This document shows positions 21,689 through 29,413 of a stretch of 29,418 bases of DNA, one piece after another. Position numbers and translations under genes: made by a program. Source of the DNA: an uncultured Collinsella sp. (lineage in GTDB: Bacteria; Actinomycetota; Coriobacteriia; Coriobacteriales; Coriobacteriaceae); assembly GCA_905208635.1 (NCBI GenBank), contig CAJLPX010000023.1:1-29418 (forward strand). Reading direction: 5' to 3'. Every line of letters starts with the position of its first letter. The stretch's first letter is position 1. A model generated the notes under the pieces. The model was not told where the DNA came from and did no database searches. It saw only the letters and a list, made by a program, of their open reading frames with translations.

Positions 21689-23590
21689 ATGAGCTACCCA
21701 CATCTGTTTTCTCCCATTAAGCTGGGCGACACGCTTGTGCAGAACCGTATCGTCGCAAACCCCATGAGCGAGCATTACGAGGATCGCTGCCGCGGTGGCG
21801 CCGGTGTCGTGATCTGCGGGCACACCATTGTGGAGCCCGGGCGCTCGTCGTGGATGAGCGCCGATGAGCCGTATGCATTCTCCAAGTACGAGCGCGAGTC
21901 CACGGTGGCCCGCGCCCGCATGGCGCGCGCGGGTGGTGCGGCGGCAAGTATCGAGCTTGCGCATGCGGGTCAGTATGCGCGCACCGTGGACTACGCCATG
22001 GGACCAGACGGCTTTGTGCGCGCCGATGGCATCGAGGTGCGCGCCATGACGCCCGCCATGATGGAGCATACGGCCGCATGTTGGGTGCAGGCGTGCGTTG
22101 ATGCGCGCCGCGCGGGCTTTGACATGGTGTTTTTGCACTTTGGGCACGGCTGGCTCATGGGGCAGTTTTTAAGCCCGCTGTTCAACCACCGCACGGATGG
22201 GTACGGCGGCTCCATCGAAAATCGCATGCGCTTTCCCTTGCAGGTGCTGAGCGCCTGCCGCGAGGCCGTGGGGCCGCGCTTCGCCATGGAGATGCGCATC
22301 TCGGCTGACGAGTGGATGCCGGGCGGCATAGAGCTTGACGACGTCATCGCGTTTTGCCGCGAGGCCCAGCGCTACGTGACAAGCATTCAGGTCTCCTGCG
22401 GGCTCGATATCGAGCACGAGGCCAACGTGCACACTTCGGCAACTAACCTCGACCCGCATCTGCTCAACCTGGAGCTCGCCCGTGCCGTCAAGGCGGCAGT
22501 TGATGTCCCCGTGACGCTCGTGGGCTCCGTCGAGACGCCCGAGGAGGCGGAGCGCGCCATCGCCGAGGGCGCCTGCGACATGGTGGCGCTCGCGCGCGCC
22601 CTGGCCGCCGACCCCCTGTGGCCCGCCAAGGCACGCGACGACCGTGCCGAGGATATCGTGCCGTGCCTGCGCTGTCTGCAGTGCTACCACATTTCGACGG
22701 ACCGCTGGAACGTGGGCTGCAGCGTGAACCCGCGCTTTGCCAACGAGGATTTTGTTCCGCGCACGGTGGAGCCCGCGGAGGTTTCGAAGCGCGTACTCGT
22801 GGTGGGTGCCGGCCCTGCCGGCTGCATGGCGGCGATCACAGCCTGCGCGCGCGGTCACAAGGTGGTACTCGCGGAGCGCGCCGATCGCGTGGGCGGCAAT
22901 GTGAGGCTTATCGCCCAGGAATCCCACAAGGAGGATATCGCTCGCTACTTGCACTATCTCGAGCACAAGATTGCCGGGCTCGAGCGCGCGGGTGAGCTTG
23001 ACGTGCGCTTTGGGTGCGAGGTGGACCGTGTCTTTGTGGAGGAGATGGCGCCCGATGCGCTCATCGTCGCCGTGGGCGCCGAGTCGTTTGTGCCTTCCGT
23101 TCCGGGTGTCGATGCGCCCGTCGTTATGGGGTTTGCCCAGGCTATCGAGCATGTGGAGGACCTCGGCTCGCGCGTGGTGGTCGTCGGCGGCGGCACGATC
23201 GGTGCCGAGCTGGCGCTCGAGCTTGCCGAGCAAGGGCACGAGGTCAAGGTGGTCGAGATGGGGTCTGCGCTCGCGGCGCAGGGCAACTCACTCTTTAGGA
23301 TTGCGCTCCGCCAGATGTTTGACAGGCAGGGCAAGGCCATCGAGGTGCTGCTCAACACTTCTTGCACCTCGATCGGCGATGAGGGCGTGTGCGTGAGCGG
23401 GCCCGATGGGGCCGAGTGCGTGCTCGCCTGCGACAACGTGGTGATCGCTGCGGGCGTGCGGCCGCGCACCGCGCTTGCCGAGGGCCTTGCGGGCGTGGTG
23501 CCCCAAACGTATCTTGTGGGTGACTGCCGCCGGGCGCGCGTCATCAAGGATGCCGTGTTTGAAGGCTACTCTGCGGCGGCATCCATCTAG
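21689..23590 (+). CDS. NADH:flavin oxidoreductase / ene-reductase (DCR-like, FMN, Fe-S, FAD)
   Basis: This 633-residue protein has the 2,4-dienoyl-CoA reductase / trimethylamine dehydrogenase layout. The FMN-binding TIM barrel (about 1-320) carries ELAHAGQY and GQFLSPLFNHRTDGYGGSIENR. The iron-sulfur cysteines are C326, C329, C332 and C344 (C-x2-C-x2-C-x11-C). A C-terminal FAD/NAD domain follows with VVGAGPAG (371-378) and a second dinucleotide motif VVVVGGGTIGAE. It probably reduces an activated C=C bond using NAD(P)H. ATG starts directly after the rhamnosidase stop, so the two are co-translated. A plant phenolic aglycone or another enone is a reasonable substrate guess, not shown by sequence. 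Confidence 0.87.
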   Translation: MSYPHLFSPIKLGDTLVQNRIVANPMSEHYEDRCRGGAGVVICGHTIVEPGRSSWMSADEPYAFSKYERESTVARARMARAGGAAASIELAHAGQYARTVDYAMGPDGFVRADGIEVRAMTPAMMEHTAACWVQACVDARRAGFDMVFLHFGHGWLMGQFLSPLFNHRTDGYGGSIENRMRFPLQVLSACREAVGPRFAMEMRISADEWMPGGIELDDVIAFCREAQRYVTSIQVSCGLDIEHEANVHTSATNLDPHLLNLELARAVKAAVDVPVTLVGSVETPEEAERAIAEGACDMVALARALAADPLWPAKARDDRAEDIVPCLRCLQCYHISTDRWNVGCSVNPRFANEDFVPRTVEPAEVSKRVLVVGAGPAGCMAAITACARGHKVVLAERADRVGGNVRLIAQESHKEDIARYLHYLEHKIAGLERAGELDVRFGCEVDRVFVEEMAPDALIVAVGAESFVPSVPGVDAPVVMGFAQAIEHVEDLGSRVVVVGGGTIGAELALELAEQGHEVKVVEMGSALAAQGNSLFRIALRQMFDRQGKAIEVLLNTSCTSIGDEGVCVSGPDGAECVLACDNVVIAAGVRPRTALAEGLAGVVPQTYLVGDCRRARVIKDAVFEGYSAAASI

Positions 23591-23602
23591 CACATGTGCT
23601 AG
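23587..23602. promoter_or_regulatory. Palindrome CTAGCACATGTGCTAG at the ene-reductase stop
   Basis: A perfect 16-bp palindrome includes the TAG stop codon of the ene-reductase, 34 bases before the antiterminator gene. It may be a protein site or a small mRNA hairpin; no promoter was recognised beside it. Confidence 0.4.
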
Positions 23603-23635
23603 GTTGTACAGTGGGTCAGAAAGGAAGGATAGGCG

Positions 23636-24463
23636 ATGTGGATCCTCAAGAAGATCAACAACAACTGCGCGCTTGCCCGCGATGACGACGGGCAGGACCT
23701 TGTTGTCTTTGGCAAGGGCATCGCCTACCGCAGGCCCCCTTATGAGCTTAAGGACCTTTCGATCGTCGAGCGCACGTTCTACGGCGTGGGCGGGGCGTCG
23801 GTTGCCGCGCTCAAGGATATTCCGTCCGATGTGCTGCTGCTTGCGGCCGATATCGTCGATTACGCGAGCGCCAAGCTCGACACGGAGTTCAACCCCAACG
23901 CGCCCGTGACGCTCGCCGACCATATCAATTTTGCCTGCCAGCGCGTGAGCCAGGGCGTGGTGATCGAGACGCCGCTTTCGTTTGACGTGATGCGTCTGTA
24001 TCCGCGCGAGGTCGCCGTCGCCCGCCGTGCGCTCACGCTCGCAAAGAGCCGCCTGGGGGTTGCGCTTCCCGAGGCCGAGGTCACCAACATTGCTCTGCAC
24101 CTGATCGACGGCGAGTCCGAGCAGAGCAACATGGAGGCTACGATCGAGGCGACGCGCGTGCTTGAGGACCTGACAGAGATCGTGGTGCGGCACATCGGAG
24201 CTCTCGATACCTCGTCTTTTACCTATGCGCGCTTTGCGATGCATGTGAGATTTTTGCTCGACCGTATCAAGCTGGGGGAGGACGCGGATGCCGGCTTTGG
24301 AACGATGCTTCCCGTTATGAAGGAGACGTATCCGGAGTCGTATGCCTGTACGGCAGATATTCTCGCCTACTTTATTTCCGAGCACGGCTGGGAATGCAGC
24401 GAGAACGAGACGCTCTACCTGCTGATGCATGTTCAGCGACTTAAGGCGAGTATCGAAGGATAA
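23636..24463 (+). CDS. LicT/BglG-family transcription antiterminator with two PRDs (second copy)
   Basis: This 275-residue RNA-binding regulator has the CAT domain (about 1-55, MWILKKINNNCALAR...VFGKGIAY) and two PTS regulation domains with all four conserved histidines: H96, H155, H203 and H265. It should be inactivated by EIIB-dependent phosphorylation when no substrate is transported, and otherwise stabilise the RAT at 17505-17533, allowing transcription of the PTS unit. It is the last gene of that unit, 45 bases after the ene-reductase, with an AAGGAAGGA ribosome binding site. It would therefore raise its own level through read-through. It differs from the copy at 7493 by the intact PRD1 histidine. 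Confidence 0.88.
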   Translation: MWILKKINNNCALARDDDGQDLVVFGKGIAYRRPPYELKDLSIVERTFYGVGGASVAALKDIPSDVLLLAADIVDYASAKLDTEFNPNAPVTLADHINFACQRVSQGVVIETPLSFDVMRLYPREVAVARRALTLAKSRLGVALPEAEVTNIALHLIDGESEQSNMEATIEATRVLEDLTEIVVRHIGALDTSSFTYARFAMHVRFLLDRIKLGEDADAGFGTMLPVMKETYPESYACTADILAYFISEHGWECSENETLYLLMHVQRLKASIEG

Positions 24464-24477
24464 GGTCGTTTTATTTG

Positions 24478-24541
24478 GATGGGCCCCTCCCGGAAGGGAC
24501 CCGGAGGGTGGCTAGGGTGGAATAAAAGGGGCTTTTTTGCT
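24478..24541 (+). terminator. Probable terminator of the rhamnoside PTS unit
   Basis: GCCCCT (24483-24488) can pair with AGGGGC at the far end, just before TTTTTT (24534-24539), with smaller GC-rich hairpins in between. The long inner part makes the exact fold uncertain. Confidence 0.45.
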
Positions 24542-24601
24542 TTAAACGATCGAGGGTGCAGCCTTGGCAAGGGGTCGGCGGAGGGCTTTGGGCGCTATGA
24601 G

Positions 24602-25807
24602 TTACTCCAGGAGCCAGTCGATCACGTTGCGCTTGCGGACTCCTTCGTAGTTCGCGTCCGCAAACAGCGTGTCGAGCGTAAGAAGCGTCTTGGGGTAGTT
24701 GTCTCGGACTTTCTTAAAGGGGGCCAACTCTCGATTGAGGGTAGTTTCGTCGAGCGTTGTGGCTGAAACCTGAAAATAGGCTGTCTCGTCTGACTTTAGG
24801 GCAACAAAATCGATTTCCCCGCCGTCGATATCGCCCACGTAGACGTCGTATCCACGGCGTAGGAGCTCGAGATAAACAACATTTTCGAGGATATGACCGA
24901 TATCGCTGCTTTGGGTTTTGACGAGAGCACCTCTAAGTCCAAGGTCAACGGCGTAGTATTTGCCGTTTGTTGAAAGAAGCTGCCGACCGCGCACGTTATA
25001 GCGCGGAGCAAAGTACAGCACAAGGCTGTCTGTTAAGCCTTTGAGGTATTTGGCTACGGTTTTCTGGTCGGTTTTGTTGCCGTTGGACGAGAGCGTGTCG
25101 GAGATTTTTTTAATCGAGATCCGGTTTCCAATGCTATGGAGTAGGAACTTGGTGATATCGCGCAGGGTCGGGACGTCCGAGACCTTCAGGCGTTCGATAA
25201 CGTCGCGTATGACGATGGTATCGTAGAGGCTCATAAGATAATCGCGCGCCTGGGGTCCCTGAATACCCGTCTCGGCGATAAAGGGAAAAGAGCCCCGGGT
25301 GATGTACTCGTCAAACAACTGCGCGGGAGCCTTTCCGTCATTGGTTTTTGCCGAGCAAAACTCTTTAAAGGATAGGGGCAGCATCTTGAGCTCTACGTAG
25401 CGGCCGGAGAGCAAAGTTGCCAGCTCGCTCGAGAGCAGATAAGCGTTGGAACCGGTTATGTAGAGGTCGACATTGTCCTTGATAAAAAGACTGTCGACGG
25501 CTTTTTCGAAATGCTCGACGTGCTGTATCTCGTCCAGAAAAACGTAGTTCATCTTATCGGGGACGAGTCTGGCGGAAATGTAGTCGTAGAGTGCTCTATA
25601 CGACGTAAGCGACTCGAACTCCAGGTCTTCAAAGTTGAGGGATATAACCTGGTCGCCTGTGATTCCATGATCGCGCAGGTAGCTACGGTAGATTTCGAAT
25701 AGCTTTGATTTGCCGGACCTTCGCACGCCCGAAACGACCTTGATGACGTGCGAGTCTTTCCACGAAATGAGCCAGTCGAGGTACTGTTTGCGATCAATCA
25801 GATTCAT
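24602..25807 (-). CDS. AAA_14 / DUF4143 ATPase
   Basis: This 401-residue protein is a member of the widespread ATPase family with an N-terminal AAA_14 domain and a C-terminal DUF4143 domain, the latter related to restriction-nuclease-like folds. Walker A is GVRRSGKS (27-34), Walker B is YVFLDEIQ (88-95), and ITGSNAYLLS and LLSGRY are typical. The C-terminal region has ENVVYLELLRRGYDVYVG and GGEIDFVAL. The role of the family is not established. Its codon use and AT-rich upstream region differ from the neighbours, which points to acquisition by transfer. ATG follows AAAGGGG. It stands alone. Confidence 0.87.
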   Translation of the reverse strand: MNLIDRKQYLDWLISWKDSHVIKVVSGVRRSGKSKLFEIYRSYLRDHGITGDQVISLNFEDLEFESLTSYRALYDYISARLVPDKMNYVFLDEIQHVEHFEKAVDSLFIKDNVDLYITGSNAYLLSSELATLLSGRYVELKMLPLSFKEFCSAKTNDGKAPAQLFDEYITRGSFPFIAETGIQGPQARDYLMSLYDTIVIRDVIERLKVSDVPTLRDITKFLLHSIGNRISIKKISDTLSSNGNKTDQKTVAKYLKGLTDSLVLYFAPRYNVRGRQLLSTNGKYYAVDLGLRGALVKTQSSDIGHILENVVYLELLRRGYDVYVGDIDGGEIDFVALKSDETAYFQVSATTLDETTLNRELAPFKKVRDNYPKTLLTLDTLFADANYEGVRKRNVIDWLLE

Positions 25808-25960
25808 GAAACCCCTTTCTTGGCGAGAAAAAACTGGAGCAAAATCAATACTTATAGGAAATATCTAAAAATATGGAATTGAGTCTATTTTAACAAAAAA
25901 GTTAATGAAAAATGGATTACATTCCGTAAATATCCGTAGCCGCAGGTCCGGCTAAACGGG
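25808..25960. other. AT-rich upstream region of the ATPase gene
   Basis: The region from about 25820 to 25935 is far richer in A and T than the rest of the window and holds TTAAC-A6-GTTAA (25890-25905). It probably contains the promoter of the ATPase on the minus strand, but no box pair stands out. Confidence 0.4.
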
Positions 25961-25980
25961 GAGGGCACATGGGGCCAGTA

Positions 25981-26021
25981 AAAACGCCGCAGCGGGCCTG
26001 TTTCCGTTGCGGCGTTTTTTT
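25981..26021. terminator. Bidirectional terminator between LacI and ATPase regions
   Basis: A stem of about 15 bp (AAAACGCCGCAGCGG / CCGTTGCGGCGTTTT, one G-U) is followed by a T-run on both strands. On the minus strand it ends the LacI gene. Confidence 0.85.
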
Positions 26022-26022
26022 G

Positions 26023-27156
26023 TCACAAGTAGGCGCCTAGGTTGATGTCGGTTGTTGGGACCATGGGTTGGCCCGTCGGGTGCGGCTTGGCATTTTGGGT
26101 GCTTACGCGCTCGAGCAAGAAGGGACGCACGAGCTCCTGACGGTTAATGTCCTCGCTGGCCGTGACCGTGGTGACGGTGCGCGCGGCGGAGCCGATGCGG
26201 ACTCGTTTGGTCTTGGCGGCAGGTTTATCCTCGATTTGCTCTATGAGCAATTGAACGCCCTTGCGGCCAATCTCGTAGCCCGGGGGCGCTACCGTAGTGA
26301 GCGGGACCGATCCGCTCCATGCAAGGGGGTTGCCGTCGCAGCCGGCCACGCGGACCTGCTCAGGGACGGAGATGCCTTTGTCGGTCAGCGCTGCGATAAC
26401 GCCCGAGGCCAATACGTCGGTCAGGCCGATGACAAAATCGGGGCGCTTGTCATCAGGGCGCTCGGCAAGCTGGGCACCGATGCTGTAGCCGTCGGCAGCG
26501 GTATTCCATTCGCCGGCGTCGATGACTTCGATCTTGATATCGGGATGCAGGGCGAGGGCCTTGTGGATGCCAAGTACGCGCAAGGTGAGCTGCATAAATG
26601 CCGCTCTGCCCACAACGGTGATATGGCGTGCGCCACGGGCAACGGCGAGCTCGGCGATAATGCGGCCTTGTGCCTCGTTGTCGGCAGCCACGTAATAACC
26701 GGGCTCGGAGCAGTGGATGTCCAGATGGACGATCGGCACGGGCATCTTGGCCATGGCGGGGTGCCAGTCGGGGGACGCCATGGGCTGAACCATGACGCCG
26801 GACATCTGCGTGCCCATAAAATAGCGCAGGTAATGATCCTCGAGAATGTCGTCGTTATCGGCATTGGCGATGAGCAAGTCATAGCCGTGCTTGCGTGCCT
26901 CGTTGTGGGCACCGCTGGCAATCTGGAGCGAAAAGCCGTGGTCGAGACGGGGGAGGACAAGGCCAAAGGACTTAGTGGTGCCGCCGGCCAGCTGGCGAGC
27001 GCTTTGGTTGGGCAGGTAGCCAAGGCGATTGATGGTCTCGTTGATGAGCTTGAGGGTCTCGGGGCGCAGCTTTTCGGGGTGGTTGAGCGCGTTGGATACC
27101 GTGCCCAGCGAGACCCCCGCCTCGCGCGCGACGTCGCTGATTTTTACCTTTGCCAT
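26023..27156 (-). CDS. LacI-family transcription regulator
   Basis: This 377-residue protein has an N-terminal LacI helix-turn-helix (VKISDVAREAGVSLGTVSNALNHPEKL, hinge helix in SARQLAG) and a periplasmic-binding-protein-like sensor domain (about 60-340). It would bind a palindromic operator with central CG and release it on sensing a sugar. The start at 27156 is preceded by AAAGGGG; the frame extends to 27201 but that part is upstream DNA. An operator-like TGAAACGCATCA lies at its own start, close to the operators of the rhamnose units, so it is a candidate for their regulator (inference). A decayed relative lies at 7078-7313. The last 40 residues (VSTQNAKPHPTGQPMVPTTDINLGAYL) are an extra tail. 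Confidence 0.88.
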   Translation of the reverse strand: MAKVKISDVAREAGVSLGTVSNALNHPEKLRPETLKLINETINRLGYLPNQSARQLAGGTTKSFGLVLPRLDHGFSLQIASGAHNEARKHGYDLLIANADNDDILEDHYLRYFMGTQMSGVMVQPMASPDWHPAMAKMPVPIVHLDIHCSEPGYYVAADNEAQGRIIAELAVARGARHITVVGRAAFMQLTLRVLGIHKALALHPDIKIEVIDAGEWNTAADGYSIGAQLAERPDDKRPDFVIGLTDVLASGVIAALTDKGISVPEQVRVAGCDGNPLAWSGSVPLTTVAPPGYEIGRKGVQLLIEQIEDKPAAKTKRVRIGSAARTVTTVTASEDINRQELVRPFLLERVSTQNAKPHPTGQPMVPTTDINLGAYL

Positions 27157-27167
27157 AGCGGCCCCTT

Positions 27168-27179
27168 TGATGCGTTTCA
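27168..27179. promoter_or_regulatory. Operator-like site at the LacI gene
   Basis: On the minus strand it reads TGAAACGCATCA, differing from TGAAACGTTTCA at two positions. It is 11 bases upstream of the LacI start and overlaps the leader, which fits autorepression. Confidence 0.5.
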
Positions 27180-27223
27180 AGTACAAGGCAGATTGTAGCA
27201 TCGCCCACCCCTAGGGTGTCAAA

Positions 27224-27275
27224 ACCTGCCAATTAGGGACAGGTTTATTTTGGTAGGTTTTATCTGGGCAAACGC
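27224..27275 (-). repeat. Dispersed REP-like element, copy 4 (inverted)
   Basis: On the minus strand it reads GCGTTTGCCCAGATAAAA, then ACCTACCA, the 19-nt loop AAATAAACCTGTCCCTAAT, then TGGCAGGT. It is oriented opposite to copies 1-3 and lies four bases from a related hairpin at 27280-27326. Confidence 0.8.
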
Positions 27276-27279
27276 TGGA

Positions 27280-27326
27280 GCCCAAACCACCACAAAGGTG
27301 CCTGTCCCCATCGTGGTGGTTTGGGC
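27280..27326 (+). repeat. REP-like hairpin with related loop
   Basis: A perfect 14-bp stem GCCCAAACCACCAC / GTGGTGGTTTGGGC encloses a 19-nt loop AAAGGTGCCTGTCCCCATC. Loop length and the AAA....CCTGTCCC core equal those of the other REP-like copies although the stem is unrelated. With the inverted copy 4 it forms a two-element cluster. Confidence 0.8.
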
Positions 27327-27337
27327 ATGTGTGCATC

Positions 27338-27365
27338 GAGTGGTATCTAAGTTGAGATACCACTT
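27338..27365 (+). promoter_or_regulatory. Hairpin upstream of glmS
   Basis: AGTGGTATCT (27339-27348) pairs with AGATACCACT (27355-27364) around a 6-nt loop. No T-run follows. TACAAT at 27394-27399 is a possible -10 box for glmS but a matching -35 is not clear. No glmS ribozyme was recognised. Confidence 0.4.
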
Positions 27366-27473
27366 CTGGTATATCAGCTTGCGCTTGCGTGAGTACAATA
27401 CTCGAACGTTATACGTCTCAGCGCCCCCTGTGCGTGGACGTCTTGCAGTCACGCGAACGAAGGGATTTATCCT

Positions 27474-29321
27474 ATGTGCGGAATTGTCGGCTACACCGGC
27501 TCTGATATTGCAAAGAACATACTGGTCACAGGCCTTAAGCGCATGGAGTATCGCGGCTATGACTCCTCGGGCGTTGCGCTCGAGGTGGGCGAGGGCGCCG
27601 CGGCACACCTCGACGTCATCCGCCGCGTGGGCAAGGTCGCGGGCTTGGAGAGCGAGCTTTCCAATATCGATAGCGACGCAACCTGCGGTATCGGTCACAC
27701 TCGCTGGGCTACCCACGGCAAGCCCTCCGTCGTTAACGCTCACCCCCACACCAGCTGCGACGGTCGTATCGCCATCGTCCACAACGGCATCATCGAGAAC
27801 TTCGCCGAGCTGCGCGAGGAGCTGGAGGGCCGCGGCCATCACTTTAAGAGCGAGACCGATACCGAGGTCTTCGCGCATCTGATCGAAGAGGCCTATGCCG
27901 AGACACACGACCTGATGGCCTCCGTGCGCGAGGCTTGCACCCACGTGGTGGGCGCCTATGGCTTGGCCGCCGTGTGCGCCGACGAGCCTGGCGTAATCGC
28001 CGTGGCCCGCAAGGATTCCCCGATCGTGGTCGGCATGGGCGAGACCGGCTCCTACGTTGCCTCCGACGTGATCGCGCTCATCGACGCCACCCGCGATGTC
28101 GTGGTGCTCGAGGACGGTCAGTTTGCCAAACTCACGCCTGCAGGCGTCGAGTACACCGATGAGGCCGGCAACGTTATCGAGCCCAAGGTCACCCACATCG
28201 ACTGGGACCTAGACATGGCAGAAAAGGGCGGTTATCCCGACTTTATGCTCAAGGAAATCCACGAGCAGCCGCGCGTCGTGCGCGACACGCTGGTCGGTCG
28301 TATGACGCCGGCCGGCGAGCTCGACATCGACGAGCTGGGCCTTTCGCTCGAGGAACTCAACGACATCGACCGCGTCTACGTGATCGCTTGCGGAACCAGC
28401 TATCACGCTGGCCTCATTGCCAAGAATCTCATTGAGGGCTGGGCTCGCATCCCCACCGAGGTGGAGGCGGCCAGCGAGTTCCGTTATCGCAACCCCATCA
28501 TTACGCCGACGACGCTTGTCGTTGCCGTGTCCCAGTCGGGCGAGACGGCCGATACCCTTGCCGCCATTCGCGACGCGCGCATCAAGGGTGCCAAGGTCTT
28601 CGGCATCACCAACGTGGTGGGCAGCCCCGTGGCGCGTGAGAGCGACGGCGTCATCTACACCAAGGCCAACAAGGAGATCGCGGTCGCCTCGACCAAGAGC
28701 TTCATCGGCCAGGTCGTGAGCCTGACGCTGCTGGCTCTGCTGCTAGCGCAGGTCAAGTACCGCCTGACCACCAAGCAGGCGCGCATGCTGTTCCGCGAGC
28801 TTTCCGATACGGCCGAGCAGATCCAGTGGATTTTGGATACCCAGACCGAGGCCGTGCATGAGGCCGCCCTGCTGTGCAAGGACGCGCAGTCCGCACTGTT
28901 CGTGGGTCGCGGCATGGGTGCCGCTATTTCCTACGAGGGTGCGCTCAAGCTCAAGGAGGTCAGCTACCTGCACGCCGAGGCCTACGCCGCCGGTGAGATG
29001 AAGCACGGCCCCATTGCCCTGATTGACCCGGGTTTCCCTGTCATCGCTGTGGCCACCAAGAGTGCCACCTACGACAAGACCGTGTCGAACCTTATGGAGT
29101 GCAAGGCGCGCGGCGCCAAGGTTATTGTCGTTGCCACCGAGGGTGACGAGGAAATCAACAAGATTGCCGACTGCATCATTCGTGTGCCGGCCGTCCGCGA
29201 CGTGTTTAGCCCCATCACGGCGAGCGTCCCACTGCAGTTGCTTGCCCGCGAGGTGGCCATCCTGCGCGGCTGCGACGTTGACCAGCCCCGCAACCTGGCG
29301 AAAAGCGTCACGGTCGAATAA
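27474..29321 (+). CDS. glmS: Glutamine--fructose-6-phosphate aminotransferase (isomerizing)
   Basis: This 615-residue enzyme makes glucosamine 6-phosphate from fructose 6-phosphate and glutamine, the first step of amino-sugar supply for the cell wall. The N-terminal glutaminase domain starts MCGIVGY with the nucleophile C2, and has GHTRWATHG (74-82), HNG (103-105) and the aspartate in ETDTE. Two SIS sugar-binding domains follow, with ACGTSYHAG, SQSGETADT and SFIGQ, and the C-terminal tail ends LAKSVTVE as in known GlmS. Length is standard. ATG follows GAAGGGA. It is a single-gene unit with a strong terminator. Confidence 0.96.
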   Translation: MCGIVGYTGSDIAKNILVTGLKRMEYRGYDSSGVALEVGEGAAAHLDVIRRVGKVAGLESELSNIDSDATCGIGHTRWATHGKPSVVNAHPHTSCDGRIAIVHNGIIENFAELREELEGRGHHFKSETDTEVFAHLIEEAYAETHDLMASVREACTHVVGAYGLAAVCADEPGVIAVARKDSPIVVGMGETGSYVASDVIALIDATRDVVVLEDGQFAKLTPAGVEYTDEAGNVIEPKVTHIDWDLDMAEKGGYPDFMLKEIHEQPRVVRDTLVGRMTPAGELDIDELGLSLEELNDIDRVYVIACGTSYHAGLIAKNLIEGWARIPTEVEAASEFRYRNPIITPTTLVVAVSQSGETADTLAAIRDARIKGAKVFGITNVVGSPVARESDGVIYTKANKEIAVASTKSFIGQVVSLTLLALLLAQVKYRLTTKQARMLFRELSDTAEQIQWILDTQTEAVHEAALLCKDAQSALFVGRGMGAAISYEGALKLKEVSYLHAEAYAAGEMKHGPIALIDPGFPVIAVATKSATYDKTVSNLMECKARGAKVIVVATEGDEEINKIADCIIRVPAVRDVFSPITASVPLQLLAREVAILRGCDVDQPRNLAKSVTVE

Positions 29322-29372
29322 TCGAGTTCCGTCGTTCTAGCAACTAAGGCCCGGCTCCGCATCAAGTGAACT

Positions 29373-29413
29373 GCCTCCCATTTCTTGGACATGAGAAATG
29401 GGAGGCTTTCTTT
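29373..29413 (+). terminator. Intrinsic terminator of glmS
   Basis: A perfect 13-bp stem GCCTCCCATTTCT / AGAAATGGGAGGC with an 8-nt loop is followed by TTTCTTT. Confidence 0.9.

Noticed and set aside
27224..27326. CRISPR-like repeat array
   Set aside because: The repeats are hairpins of two types in opposite orientation without regular spacers, and no cas gene is present.
27327..27473. glmS ribozyme in the leader of glmS
   Set aside because: The leader is short and lacks the conserved core and pseudoknot pattern; only a simple 10-bp hairpin is visible.
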